The notes under the pieces: generated by a model | Told to the model about the DNA's origin: nothing | What the model saw: only the letters and a program-made list of their open reading frames with translations | The model's database searches: none | Part shown: positions 1-7,933 of the stretch, piece by piece | Layout: every line of letters begins with the position of its first letter | Position numbering within the stretch: position 1 is the stretch's first letter | Origin: Asaia bogorensis NBRC 16594 | Lineage (GTDB): Bacteria > Pseudomonadota > Alphaproteobacteria > Acetobacterales > Acetobacteraceae | Length of the DNA stretch: 64,000 bases | NCBI RefSeq assembly: GCF_001547995.1 | Contig: NZ_AP014690.1 | Location: forward strand, 711,501-775,500 | Direction: 5' to 3' | Translations under genes and position numbers: made by a program

Positions 1-121
1 ATGCCGTATGCGTAGCGTTTGAGGTGGGCTGCGGTTGAGGAAAATGAACTTTATATACTTTGACACAGATCATTTCTCCGACCAGTGTGGCGGCGAATCA
101 ACAGATGGAAGCACCTTGTCC

Positions 122-1273
122 ATGAAAGCATTAGTGAAGAGCGCCGTATGTCTGGTGGCGCTTGCGGGGATAATGGACGGTGCGGCGCAGGCTGCGCCAG
201 CTGTGACGGTCCAGCCCTGGGGCAAGACTCCTGCCGGTGAGGATGTCAAAATCATCACCCTGACCAACGATCATGCGATGACGGTCCGTGTCATCACCTA
301 TGGCGGCATCATCCAGTCTGTGGAAGCACCGGACCGTGCAGGTCATGTGCAGGATCTGGTCCTGGGCTTCGGCACGCTTGAGGGCTACACGAAGGACTCG
401 GCTGAGGGCGGCCTGTTTTTCGGGGCCATGATCGGCCGTTACGCCAATCGTCTGGCTCATGGCACCTTCACCATTGATGGCAAGAGCTATCATACGGATC
501 TGACCGACCCGCCAAACGCCCTGCATGGTGGAAAAATCGGTTTCGACAAGCATGTCTGGACGCTGGTGGACACGAAAAAGAACGCCAAGGGTGCTTCGGT
601 CACGCTGCGCCTTGTCAGCCCCAATGGCGATCAGGGTTTCCCCGGCACGCTCACGACCAGCGTGACGTACACGCTGGATGAAAACAACGCGCTCAGCCTG
701 CACTATCAGGCGACAACCGATGCGCCGACCGTGCTGAACCTGACCAATCATTCCTACTGGAACCTGAATGGCGAGGGTTCGGGCTCGATCGAGAACGAGG
801 TCATGCAGATCAACGCCGAGCGTTATACCCCGACCGACGGCACCTCGATCCCGACGGGCGAGCTGGCCACAGTGGCGGGAACGCCGCTTGATTTCCGCAA
901 GCCCATGCGGATCGGTGATCATCTGCGCAGCGACTTTGCTCAGATGCTGATTGCTCGTGGCTATGACCATAACTGGATTGTCGATGGTGCCTACGGCAAA
1001 GCCCCGCGGCCTGCTGCGGTGATTTTCGATCCGGCCTCGGGTCGCACGCTCGAGGTCTCGACCAACCAGCCGGGATTGCAGGTCTACACCTCCAATTCGC
1101 TAACCGGGAAATATGCCGGTATCTCCCATCGGGCCTATCGTCAGACCGACGCGCTGGCCCTTGAAGCCGAGCATTATCCCGACAGCCCGAACCATCCGTC
1201 CTTCCCGACCACGGAACTCCGTCCGGGGCAGAAGTTCGACTACACGACCATCTTCAAGCTCGGAACCCGCTAA
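122..1273 (+). CDS. galM: Exported aldose 1-epimerase (mutarotase)
   Basis: This 383-residue protein should interconvert the alpha and beta anomers of aldoses such as glucose or galactose. The ATG at 122 is preferred over the upstream in-frame start at 35, because it begins a typical signal peptide (Lys early, hydrophobic core, cleavage after Ala-Gln-Ala), which places the enzyme in the periplasm. Visible family motifs are NALHGG and the following GFDKHVW, the NLTNHSYWNL block with the second catalytic His, and LEAEHYPDSPNH near the C-terminus, which holds the catalytic Glu. The length fits the family plus a signal peptide. It stands alone and a terminator hairpin follows. A periplasmic mutarotase fits an organism that oxidises sugars in the periplasm; that link is inference. 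Confidence 0.9.
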   Translation: MKALVKSAVCLVALAGIMDGAAQAAPAVTVQPWGKTPAGEDVKIITLTNDHAMTVRVITYGGIIQSVEAPDRAGHVQDLVLGFGTLEGYTKDSAEGGLFFGAMIGRYANRLAHGTFTIDGKSYHTDLTDPPNALHGGKIGFDKHVWTLVDTKKNAKGASVTLRLVSPNGDQGFPGTLTTSVTYTLDENNALSLHYQATTDAPTVLNLTNHSYWNLNGEGSGSIENEVMQINAERYTPTDGTSIPTGELATVAGTPLDFRKPMRIGDHLRSDFAQMLIARGYDHNWIVDGAYGKAPRPAAVIFDPASGRTLEVSTNQPGLQVYTSNSLTGKYAGISHRAYRQTDALALEAEHYPDSPNHPSFPTTELRPGQKFDYTTIFKLGTR

Positions 1274-1297
1274 GCTTCCTGCGGCCCGACCCGAAAG

Positions 1298-1332
1298 AAC
1301 CCTGCATGTCTCCGGGCGTGCGGGGTTTTTTT
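1298..1332 (+). terminator. Rho-independent terminator after the epimerase gene
   Basis: An 11-bp stem (AACCCTGCATG, 1298-1308, with CGTGCGGGGTT, 1317-1327, two G-T wobbles) closes an 8-base loop. Its 3' arm runs into seven consecutive T residues (1326-1332). It sits 25 bp after the stop codon. Confidence 0.85.
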
Positions 1333-1423
1333 ACGCCTGGTGCTACGGCCACAGGGCTTGGGAGGCACGGCGTTCACGGTCTCAGGAGCCCTGATCTGGT
1401 CCCGTCATGCCGTGGGTACGTCG

Positions 1424-1618
1424 CTATGCGTCATGCCGGTGGCGTCGATGGAAGCCGTATTCATGTTCGCCATGCAGGTCGCGCCGTGTGATGAACAGGC
1501 CACGATTGGCCGCAAGATGCAGCACCGTCAGACGCGCGCCTGAACGGCCTGTCTGCGGGTCGATCACGCTGGCCACCCGATGTTTGACCTCGAGTTCCAG
1601 AGGCCGCTCGAATTCCAC
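1424..1618 (-). CDS. Possible small ORF downstream of the TauE/SafE gene (doubtful)
   Basis: The 300-bp stretch 1333-1636 has no recognisable gene. The best candidate is this 64-codon GTG-started reading frame, which begins 18 bp after the stop of the permease gene on the same strand. It is rich in Arg and His, shows no family motif that I recognise, and lacks a clear Shine-Dalgarno sequence. It may be a degenerate remnant or chance coding in GC-rich DNA. Confidence 0.15.
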   Translation of the reverse strand: MEFERPLELEVKHRVASVIDPQTGRSGARLTVLHLAANRGLFITRRDLHGEHEYGFHRRHRHDA

Positions 1619-1636
1619 TGCCAGCCGGTGACTGCG

Positions 1637-2482
1637 TCATGTCATGGCCAGTTCCGTCTCGCCATGGGCGCGCCCGTAGCTAAGCGACATCGCATCCTTC
1701 TGAACAATCTGGTGGGCAGCACCGCTCAGCATAAGAACTCCTGCCACCGCAGCCGCAGCATGGCCGATCCGGCAAAACTGGGCGTGGGTCAGCAGAGGCA
1801 GGACCCACTGTGTCACCTTGATAGCGGCCAGCGCTGCGACACCAACGCAAACCCCAGCCAGAAAGACCCCGCGATCAAACAGGCCGAACTGCGCGTAAAG
1901 CACCAGCTTGATGGCATGAAGCAGCACCTCATTGGCTGCGCGCGTGGCAATCAGTGCCTGCTTCTGCAGGCCCAGCTTCTGGTAGAACCGGTTGAAAAGG
2001 AGGCCTGTCGCACCGGTGAATCCGGAAACGAACCCTGCCGCGAACCCTATGGCAGGCAGGTAGCGCCACTGGCGCTGATCGGTCTCTACGGGCGGGCTGC
2101 GGCGAAGGAGCAGAAAGACATTGCCGCTCAGAAACAGGCCGAGAACGAGCTCAAGATAAACCGGTGGCATGAGCCGCAGGCAGAACACGCCCAGTGCGGC
2201 AGCTGGCAGGGCGGCCGGGGTAAAAAACAGAACAACCCGCCAGTTGATGACTTGCCAGAAGGTGACGATGCGCCCGACCGTGCTGCACATGGTGCCGATG
2301 GAGAGTGCTGCCGGAATTTTGGGTGTGGCCAGCACAAGGCCCAGCACGGGCATGATCACGAGGCCAGCGCCCCCGCCTGCAACGGAGGAGATCGTGAAGG
2401 CAGCACAGGAGAGGCAGAAAAGGAGCAGAAAAACCATCATGGCCGGGAAACCGCTTCCGCAAGGCGCACCGGCAAGCAGCAT
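1637..2482 (-). CDS. TauE/SafE-family membrane permease
   Basis: A 281-residue, strongly hydrophobic protein with about eight membrane segments, in the TauE/SafE (DUF81) family of presumed anion or sulfur-compound exporters. Family signs are the N-terminal Gly-rich turn SSVAGGGAGL after the first helix, and the mirrored FVSGFTGATG motif at the start of the second half, which reflects the internal duplication. The start is uncertain: ATG 2482 gives a short polar leader, while Met15 (ATG at 2440) would begin directly at the first helix. A Fur-like palindrome lies just upstream, so iron-dependent expression is possible. The substrate cannot be told from sequence. Confidence 0.85.
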   Translation of the reverse strand: MLLAGAPCGSGFPAMMVFLLLFCLSCAAFTISSVAGGGAGLVIMPVLGLVLATPKIPAALSIGTMCSTVGRIVTFWQVINWRVVLFFTPAALPAAALGVFCLRLMPPVYLELVLGLFLSGNVFLLLRRSPPVETDQRQWRYLPAIGFAAGFVSGFTGATGLLFNRFYQKLGLQKQALIATRAANEVLLHAIKLVLYAQFGLFDRGVFLAGVCVGVAALAAIKVTQWVLPLLTHAQFCRIGHAAAAVAGVLMLSGAAHQIVQKDAMSLSYGRAHGETELAMT

Positions 2483-2511
2483 ATGCCGGGCTCATGAGGG
2501 TCTTTTCTATA

Positions 2512-2526
2512 TGAGAATTACTCTCA
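2512..2526 (-). promoter_or_regulatory. Fur-like 7-1-7 inverted repeat upstream of the permease
   Basis: TGAGAATTACTCTCA is a 7-1-7 inverted repeat with 6 of 7 positions symmetric (TGAGAAT against TGAGAGT). It resembles the classic Fur 7-1-7 pattern TGAnAATnATTnTCA. It lies 30 bp upstream of the permease start codon, a typical operator position. The assignment is from pattern resemblance only. Confidence 0.4.
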
Positions 2527-2616
2527 ACAAATTATCAAATCATGTCGGGGAGGACCGCCTGTGTCGTATCGCTTGCAACTCGACGTGAGAGGGGCAGGGT
2601 ATGACGCAGGCAGGGG

Positions 2617-3444
2617 CTACAATTTGCGGTCGCGCTTGATCCGGTCCCACGCCGCGTTGATGCGGGCGACGCGATCACCGGCCTTGGCCAGGGCATCGGG
2701 ACTGAGGTTTTTCTGACCCAGAACATCGGGGTGATGCTCCCTGATCAGCACACGCCAGCGCGTCCTGACTTCCTGATCCGTGGCGCTACGCGTGAGACCC
2801 AGTTCGACATAGGCATCATTCTCGTTGCTGGCCGAACCGGAACGACCCGTCTCGGCCCTGTCCCACGCCCCGGGCGGCAGGCCAAAAGCCGCATGGACCT
2901 TTTTCAGGAAAGCCGTTTCAGCAGGATGCAGATCGGCGCCGGGGGGAAGATCCGCCCGAGCGATGACGAAGAGCGCCATCAGCAGTTGCTCAAGCGGGGC
3001 GCGGTCCTTGGTAAAGCCCTTGCCGAGTTCGCGGGCATACATCTCGAAATCATCCGTGCGGTCACGGGCCCGATCAAACAACATGCCCACTTCACGCATG
3101 TTATCGGCCGGGAACTGGAAGAGCGAGCGAAAGGCCCTGATCTCGGCCTTGTTCACCGGACCATCGATTTTGGCCATCTTGGCGCAGAGGGCGACCAGAC
3201 CTATGGCATAAAGCTGATCGGTCTTGCCAAGCAGGGTGGACATCTTGGCGGCGGCCATGAAAGCGGCCCCATTGGGATCAGGCTGTCCCTTGGTGCGCCA
3301 GTGCTCGTGCCATCCCCCGGTTGGTGTTTCAAGCAGCGAGCCGCGATCGGCCGCATGGCCCAGCGCCGCACCCATGAGCGCGCCCATCGGTCCGCCAACA
3401 GCGAAACCGGCCACGCCACCGAACATCTTTCCCCAGAATGCCAT
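2617..3444 (-). CDS. TerB-like / DnaJ-domain co-chaperone (DjlA-like)
   Basis: This 275-residue protein resembles DjlA-type co-chaperones. It starts with a Gly/Ala-rich membrane-associating stretch (about residues 8-32), followed by a helical TerB-like region (about 70-170, with CAKMAKIDGPVNKAE matching the acidic TerB motif). A C-terminal J domain (about 210-275) contains the HPD tripeptide within REHHPDVLG, which stimulates DnaK ATPase in this family. Spacing to the downstream histidine kinase gene (33 bp from this start to that stop) suggests transcription after it on the same strand. Confidence 0.85.
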   Translation of the reverse strand: MAFWGKMFGGVAGFAVGGPMGALMGAALGHAADRGSLLETPTGGWHEHWRTKGQPDPNGAAFMAAAKMSTLLGKTDQLYAIGLVALCAKMAKIDGPVNKAEIRAFRSLFQFPADNMREVGMLFDRARDRTDDFEMYARELGKGFTKDRAPLEQLLMALFVIARADLPPGADLHPAETAFLKKVHAAFGLPPGAWDRAETGRSGSASNENDAYVELGLTRSATDQEVRTRWRVLIREHHPDVLGQKNLSPDALAKAGDRVARINAAWDRIKRDRKL

Positions 3445-3476
3445 TCACTACCGGTAGCATGAGCACAGGGGAGAGT

Positions 3477-6400
3477 TCAAACAGTGGCGGGGCGATCCTT
3501 GGCCGGAGCCGTGTCGTCAGCCGGTTGCGCCTGAGGCGAGAGGCGAGGAAGGCTACGCGATAGGGACGAAGTGAGCGTTGTGAGGTCATAGGGTTTGGAC
3601 AGCACGACGACAGACGGATCGCCCTCGACGGCATGGACATCACCTGTGGCGAAAACGACCCCGATATCCGGCCTCAGCAGGCGCGCCTGCGCAGCCAGAT
3701 CCTTCCCGGAGAGGCCCGGGAGGTTCACATCTGTCAGCAACACATCAACCGGCATGGTTTGCAGCACGATAAGGGCTTCGTCGTAATCGGCGGCCTCAAC
3801 GGTCAGGAAGCCCGATTCCTTGAGCATTTCCGAGGTAGCCTGACGGATCAGACGGTCATCCTCAACCAGAAGTACCGTCACGCAAAGCGTGCGGGCCGGG
3901 GCGTTGCCCATTCCGACGGACTCCGCCCCGGAAATGAGGGCCGCCTGTCCGGCGCTGGCAGACGAGGCTTCCGATGGGTCCGGCTGGCGCGGCGCTGTTG
4001 CCTGCACGCGTTGCTGGCGATTGGCCAGAACATGGCGGAATTTCCGCGCCAGCGCGTCGCGCGTATAGGGCTTGGAAAGCAGCTCTACCCCGGCATCCAG
4101 GCGGCCGCCATGCACGATTGAGTTCTCGGTATAGCCCGAGGTGAAAAGCACAGCGATGTCCGGCAGGCGCTCCTTGGCGCGACGGGCCAGTTCCGGGCTC
4201 TTGAGGGTTCCGGGCATGACCACGTCGGTGAACAGGATATCGATGGGCATACCGCTTTCGATCACCACCAGCGCATTGGCGGCATCGGTGGCCTTGAGAA
4301 CCTGATAGCCGAGGTCGGAAAGCATCTCGACCACGGTGGCCCGCACTTCGTCGTCATCCTCCACTACCAGCACGGTCTCGCTGCCGCCGGTGACGGGGGC
4401 CATGTGATGTTCGATCTCGACATCCTCGGCGTCCATCGCACGGGGCAGATAGAGCTTGATGGTCGTGCCTTCGCCCGGCTCGGAGTAGATGTTGATGTGG
4501 CCGCCAGACTGCTTGACGAAGCCATAGACCATCGAGAGGCCAAGCCCGGAGCCCTTGCCTTCTGCCTTCGTCGAGAAGAACGGCTCAAACACCTTGGCGA
4601 GAATGTCGGGTGTCATACCCGTGCCGGTATCGCTGACGGCCAGAAGCACATATTGCCCGGCCTTGACCTCGTCATGCTGACGAACATAGGCGTCATCGAG
4701 ATGGGTGTTGCCGAGTTCGATCGTCAGCTTGCCCTGTCCCTCCATCGCATCGCGGGCATTGATGGCGAGATTCAGAAGGGCATTTTCGATCTGTGCCGGA
4801 TCGATGAACGTGTTCCACAGACCAGCCGAAACGATGGTCTCGATCTCGATCCCCTCACCAATTGCACGGCGCAGCATTTCATCCATGCCACGCACGAAGC
4901 GGGTCACATTCACGATCTTGGGTTCGAGTGCCTGACGGCGGCCGAAGGCAAGAAGCTGGCTGGCCAGACGTGAACCACGCTGCACGCCGCCCATTGCGCT
5001 GCTGACGTGACGCTCGGCCCGGCTGTTGCCCATCACATATTTGCCGAGCAGTTGCAGATTGCCGCTGATCACCTGAAGCAGGTTGTTGAAATCATGCGCC
5101 ACGCCGCCAGTCAGTTTGCCGATGGATTCCATTTTCTGCGCCTGAGCCAGTCGGGTCTCGGCCTGACGTCGCTCCGTGATCTCCTCGATCACGCGGTTTT
5201 CGAGCGTCTCGTTCAGCTTGCGCAGCTGTTCTTCGGCCCTCTGGCGATGGCGTACCTGACGGGACAGGTCTTCCGCGTGATCGCGCAATGCAGCTTCTGC
5301 GGCGCGTTGATGGGTGATGTCGGTATGAACCCCCACCCATTCGGTGATTTCGCCTGAGTCATCGAGGATGGGCAGGGCGCGTATGGCAAAATTGCGCCAC
5401 TGCCCGTCGCGGTTGCGCACGCGATGCTCATGCACGAACATGCTGCGCGACGACACGGAGGCGTTCCATGCGACAACCGAGGCGGCGGTGTCGTCCGGAT
5501 GAACGGCATTGGCCCAGCCAAAGCCCTGATATTCCTCGCTTGTCTGGCCTGTCAGCGCAGCCCAGCCCGGCTGCTCGCCCGTCATGCGGCCATCGGCGCT
5601 GTTGGTCCACAGCACACCATGAACGGCTTCCATCGCGGTGCGGAAACGCCTGTCGCTCGCGGCGACCTCGGCGATACGCCGTGCCCGGTCCTCGATATCG
5701 ATGCCGAGGATATGCACGCCGTGCACGACCCCATCATCGTCGATATGCGGCACGTAGCGGAACTCTGTATGACGCTCTGTGCCGTCCTGATGAGGCAGGA
5801 GAGTCTCAGCGGTGAGAGACCGGCCCGAGAGCGCGGCTTCCAGATCGGGGCGCCTGTCTTCATAGACGCGCGCCCCCAGGACCTCGATGACGGGACAGTT
5901 GACGATGCGCTCAAGCGGCAGGCCAAGCCAGGATTCATAAGCGGCATTGGCAAAGCGATAGACATGCGCCTGATCGACATAGGAAACGAGCATGGGCGTC
6001 GCATCGGTGACGCGCCGTAATTCCGCTTCGCTTGAGGCCAGACGCTTCTCAGCGTGAACGCGCTCGGTATTGTTGACGATGGTGCACAAGACGCCGCCAG
6101 GCGCTTCGCCCGTTTCATAGACCGGCGTGAAATAGAAATCGAGAATCAGCGTTTCGATCTGATCCTGCCGGTTGAGCCTGATCTTGCGATTCTGAAAACT
6201 TGCGGCTTCCCCGCGCAATCCGGCTTCGAGAACGGGTCTTGTCCACGCATCGAGTTCGGGGAAGGCTTTTGCGAGCGGCGTTCCAAGTGCGCAGGGGTGG
6301 CGGTCGCCTGCGATGAGACTGAAGGCGTCGTTGTAGAACAGGATCTGCTCGGGCCCCCAAAGCAGCATCTTGGCCACGGGGGAATTGACGATATTGGTAA

Positions 6401-6674
6401 TCGTTGCCCGTAGCGGATCAGACCATCGGCATGTTGGGCCAACGGCATGCTGCGCCCAGTCCAGCCCACGGATCAGCGCACCGCATTGACCACCAGCAGG
6501 CGGAAAGGCGACTCCCTCCCGCTTGGCGGAAGTGGCCATTTTCTCACGCAGCAGGGTCAGGCCAGCTTCGATCATGGCGCGCTCACTCGCGAAGCTGCCA
6601 CGCGTGATCTCGGCTTCGATGAAGGCTTCGAGGCTGTCAGGAGAGATGGCAGTGCCAGATGGGCAAGACGTCAT
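3477..6674 (-). CDS. Hybrid PAS sensor histidine kinase with two receiver domains and a ParD-like N-terminus
   Basis: A very large sensor kinase of about 1065 residues from the ATG at 6674. In order it has: a ParD-antitoxin-like ribbon-helix-helix segment (about 8-55, LEAFIEAEITRGSFASERAM then a GLTLLREK helix); three PAS regions (about 65-190, 215-335, 337-460); a coiled-coil linker; a HisKA domain with the phospho-acceptor His in GGVAHDFNNLL (about 526); a HATPase domain with N box NLAINARDAM and G boxes GTGMTP and GSGLGL; and two receiver domains (about 765-885 and 925-1040) with TDVVMPG and TDVNLPG aspartates and SKPY lysines. Longer starts (TTG 6737, ATG 6710, ATG 6695) exist, but 6737 falls inside a palindrome and the ParD homology begins just after 6674. 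No partner regulator gene is adjacent. Confidence 0.85.
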   Translation of the reverse strand: MTSCPSGTAISPDSLEAFIEAEITRGSFASERAMIEAGLTLLREKMATSAKREGVAFPPAGGQCGALIRGLDWAQHAVGPTCRWSDPLRATITNIVNSPVAKMLLWGPEQILFYNDAFSLIAGDRHPCALGTPLAKAFPELDAWTRPVLEAGLRGEAASFQNRKIRLNRQDQIETLILDFYFTPVYETGEAPGGVLCTIVNNTERVHAEKRLASSEAELRRVTDATPMLVSYVDQAHVYRFANAAYESWLGLPLERIVNCPVIEVLGARVYEDRRPDLEAALSGRSLTAETLLPHQDGTERHTEFRYVPHIDDDGVVHGVHILGIDIEDRARRIAEVAASDRRFRTAMEAVHGVLWTNSADGRMTGEQPGWAALTGQTSEEYQGFGWANAVHPDDTAASVVAWNASVSSRSMFVHEHRVRNRDGQWRNFAIRALPILDDSGEITEWVGVHTDITHQRAAEAALRDHAEDLSRQVRHRQRAEEQLRKLNETLENRVIEEITERRQAETRLAQAQKMESIGKLTGGVAHDFNNLLQVISGNLQLLGKYVMGNSRAERHVSSAMGGVQRGSRLASQLLAFGRRQALEPKIVNVTRFVRGMDEMLRRAIGEGIEIETIVSAGLWNTFIDPAQIENALLNLAINARDAMEGQGKLTIELGNTHLDDAYVRQHDEVKAGQYVLLAVSDTGTGMTPDILAKVFEPFFSTKAEGKGSGLGLSMVYGFVKQSGGHINIYSEPGEGTTIKLYLPRAMDAEDVEIEHHMAPVTGGSETVLVVEDDDEVRATVVEMLSDLGYQVLKATDAANALVVIESGMPIDILFTDVVMPGTLKSPELARRAKERLPDIAVLFTSGYTENSIVHGGRLDAGVELLSKPYTRDALARKFRHVLANRQQRVQATAPRQPDPSEASSASAGQAALISGAESVGMGNAPARTLCVTVLLVEDDRLIRQATSEMLKESGFLTVEAADYDEALIVLQTMPVDVLLTDVNLPGLSGKDLAAQARLLRPDIGVVFATGDVHAVEGDPSVVVLSKPYDLTTLTSSLSRSLPRLSPQAQPADDTAPAKDRPATV

Positions 6675-6716
6675 GGATCGATGAAGCCCCAGCATCACGA
6701 AGGTGAGCATTATGAT

Positions 6717-6738
6717 GTTGTCGTTAAATATCGACAAC
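6717..6738. promoter_or_regulatory. Perfect palindrome upstream of the ParD-kinase gene
   Basis: GTTGTCG (6717-6723) and CGACAAC (6732-6738) form a perfect 7-bp inverted repeat around an AT-only 8-base spacer. It sits 43-64 bp upstream of the preferred kinase start and about 190 bp before the divergent DUF2778 gene. It looks like an operator for a dimeric DNA-binding protein. The kinase's own ribbon-helix-helix segment is an inferred candidate binder. Confidence 0.4.
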
Positions 6739-6925
6739 GATCGTCATTGGCTAGAGGTTTGCTCACGGTCAGGTGAGAGGCGTTGCAACAATCGTGGGAG
6801 CGCCTGAATCCTCACTGGCAGCCGCCTATGCAGAGACTTGCAGTGATGGTCCTGCATCCCGCAAAGTGTAAAAGAGATAATTACTCGAGCAGATCGCTCT
6901 GTGCCTGATATCGGAGACAACTCAC

Positions 6926-7402
6926 TTGCCCGCGCATTGCGTATTCTACCTCAACGAGAGAGACGTTTCGGTACTTACCTGCGTGGGGTTCGGCTCTTTT
7001 CCTGCCTATTCCGGGTCCGGCGACTTCACCAACCGTCCCGCGGCGGCCAGCAACAGGAACAACGGTCCTCTCCCAACGGGGCTTTACCATATCCTCGATC
7101 GGCAGTGCGGAGGTCGACTGGGTGTCGTCAGGGATCATGTCGGTGATTTCTTCGCAGGTACCCATCGTCAGGACTGGTTTGCCCTCTACCGTGATGACGG
7201 CATCATAGACGATCAGACATCGATAGACGGCATCAGGCGCGGGGCTTTCCGGCTGCATCCTGTTGGGTTCTGGGGGATCAGCAAGGGATGCATTACATTG
7301 CCTGAAACCCATGATTTCTATCGCCTGCGTGAATTCCTGCTCGCTCAATCGCCGGCCTATGTGAACGGGATGCGGTCTTACGGGACGCTGGACGTCAGAT
7401 GA
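6926..7402 (+). CDS. DUF2778 / Tlde1-like L,D-transpeptidase-fold protein
   Basis: A 158-residue protein of the DUF2778 (Tlde1) family, related to L,D-transpeptidases. In Salmonella, Tlde1 is a type VI effector that cuts and modifies peptidoglycan. Visible motifs are YSGSGDFTN, GPLPTGLYHI, WFALYRDDGIIDD and the catalytic pair RLHP...SKGCITL (His and Cys). The TTG start at 6926 is chosen because GGAG lies 9 bases upstream and no better start gives the full domain. There is no signal peptide, as for known Tlde1. Its stop overlaps the ATG of a small membrane-protein gene (ATGA), so the two are translationally coupled. No T6SS genes are in this window, so the delivery route and the toxin role are unproven. 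Confidence 0.75.
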   Translation: MPAHCVFYLNERDVSVLTCVGFGSFPAYSGSGDFTNRPAAASNRNNGPLPTGLYHILDRQCGGRLGVVRDHVGDFFAGTHRQDWFALYRDDGIIDDQTSIDGIRRGAFRLHPVGFWGISKGCITLPETHDFYRLREFLLAQSPAYVNGMRSYGTLDVR

Positions 7403-7650
7403 AAGCGCTTGTCACCCTGCCAGTCGCCATTCTGATCTATCTCGCTCTGGGTAATGCCACGCATCACTATTTTGCCTGGTCGGGTCGAAGCTGGAAGATT
7501 CTGTCACCCGTTTTTTACGTCAATGACGCTCTTGCCCTGGGTCTGAGTCAGGCCAGTATCATCATGACGACCATGATGCTTGTCAGCCTCATTCTGGCCT
7601 ATGTCATCGTGACAGGGCTGCGTGCGTTGATGAGCCGCCGCAAGGCCTGA
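7399..7650 (+). CDS. Small two-helix membrane protein, possible partner or immunity of the DUF2778 protein
   Basis: An 83-residue protein with two membrane helices (about 5-20 and 53-76) separated by a roughly 30-residue loop rich in aromatic residues (YFAWSGRSWKILSPVFYVND), with a basic C-terminal tail (SRRKA). The ATG overlaps the stop of the DUF2778 gene by the ATGA arrangement. The loop would face the periplasm if the N-terminus is cytoplasmic. I recognise no family. The coupling suggests the two proteins work together, for example as enzyme and inhibitor or anchor, which is inference. Confidence 0.6.
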   Translation: MKALVTLPVAILIYLALGNATHHYFAWSGRSWKILSPVFYVNDALALGLSQASIIMTTMMLVSLILAYVIVTGLRALMSRRKA

Positions 7651-7723
7651 ATTCCGCAGGATACAGCAGGCAGTGTTCGCAGTCGTGACAATTCGGGACG
7701 CCTTGAGCGTTACCGGATTGCGC

Positions 7724-7933
7724 TCAGGAACTGCGTAGAGAGGCCAGACAGGCTACCCGTAATGCCGAGGCGAGCGGGCGTTCCGGCGGGCGGGTTGCAT
7801 CGATACTGGCGATCAGGGACGCCAGCGAATTGCCAGCACTCATTTCCTCCAGCACGGCCCAGAATTCAGGCTCCAGAGCGATGCTGGTGCGGTGGCGCGA
7901 CAACGTGAAGCTGCGTTTGACAAGATCACTCAT
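7724..7933 (-). CDS. Ribbon-helix-helix domain protein (RHH_4 type)
   Basis: A 69-residue protein resembling the RHH_4 family: a short basic N-terminus, then RSFTLSRHRTSIALEPEFW, the typical beta-strand and first helix, followed by the region ending in SALRVACLASL. Such proteins are small dimeric DNA-binding proteins, usually uncharacterised. Its ATG lies within the last codons of queG (8-bp overlap), so it is probably the last gene of the queA-tgt-queG operon. Confidence 0.75.
   Translation of the reverse strand: MSDLVKRSFTLSRHRTSIALEPEFWAVLEEMSAGNSLASLIASIDATRPPERPLASALRVACLASLRSS

Noticed and set aside
1580-2497. Plus-strand frame opposite the TauE/SafE gene
   Set aside because: It mirrors a hydrophobic membrane protein and is a polar low-complexity sequence with no family.
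6881-7348. Minus-strand frame of 155 codons opposite the DUF2778 gene
   Set aside because: The plus-strand protein has the full DUF2778 motif set and a ribosome binding site; the reverse frame has none.
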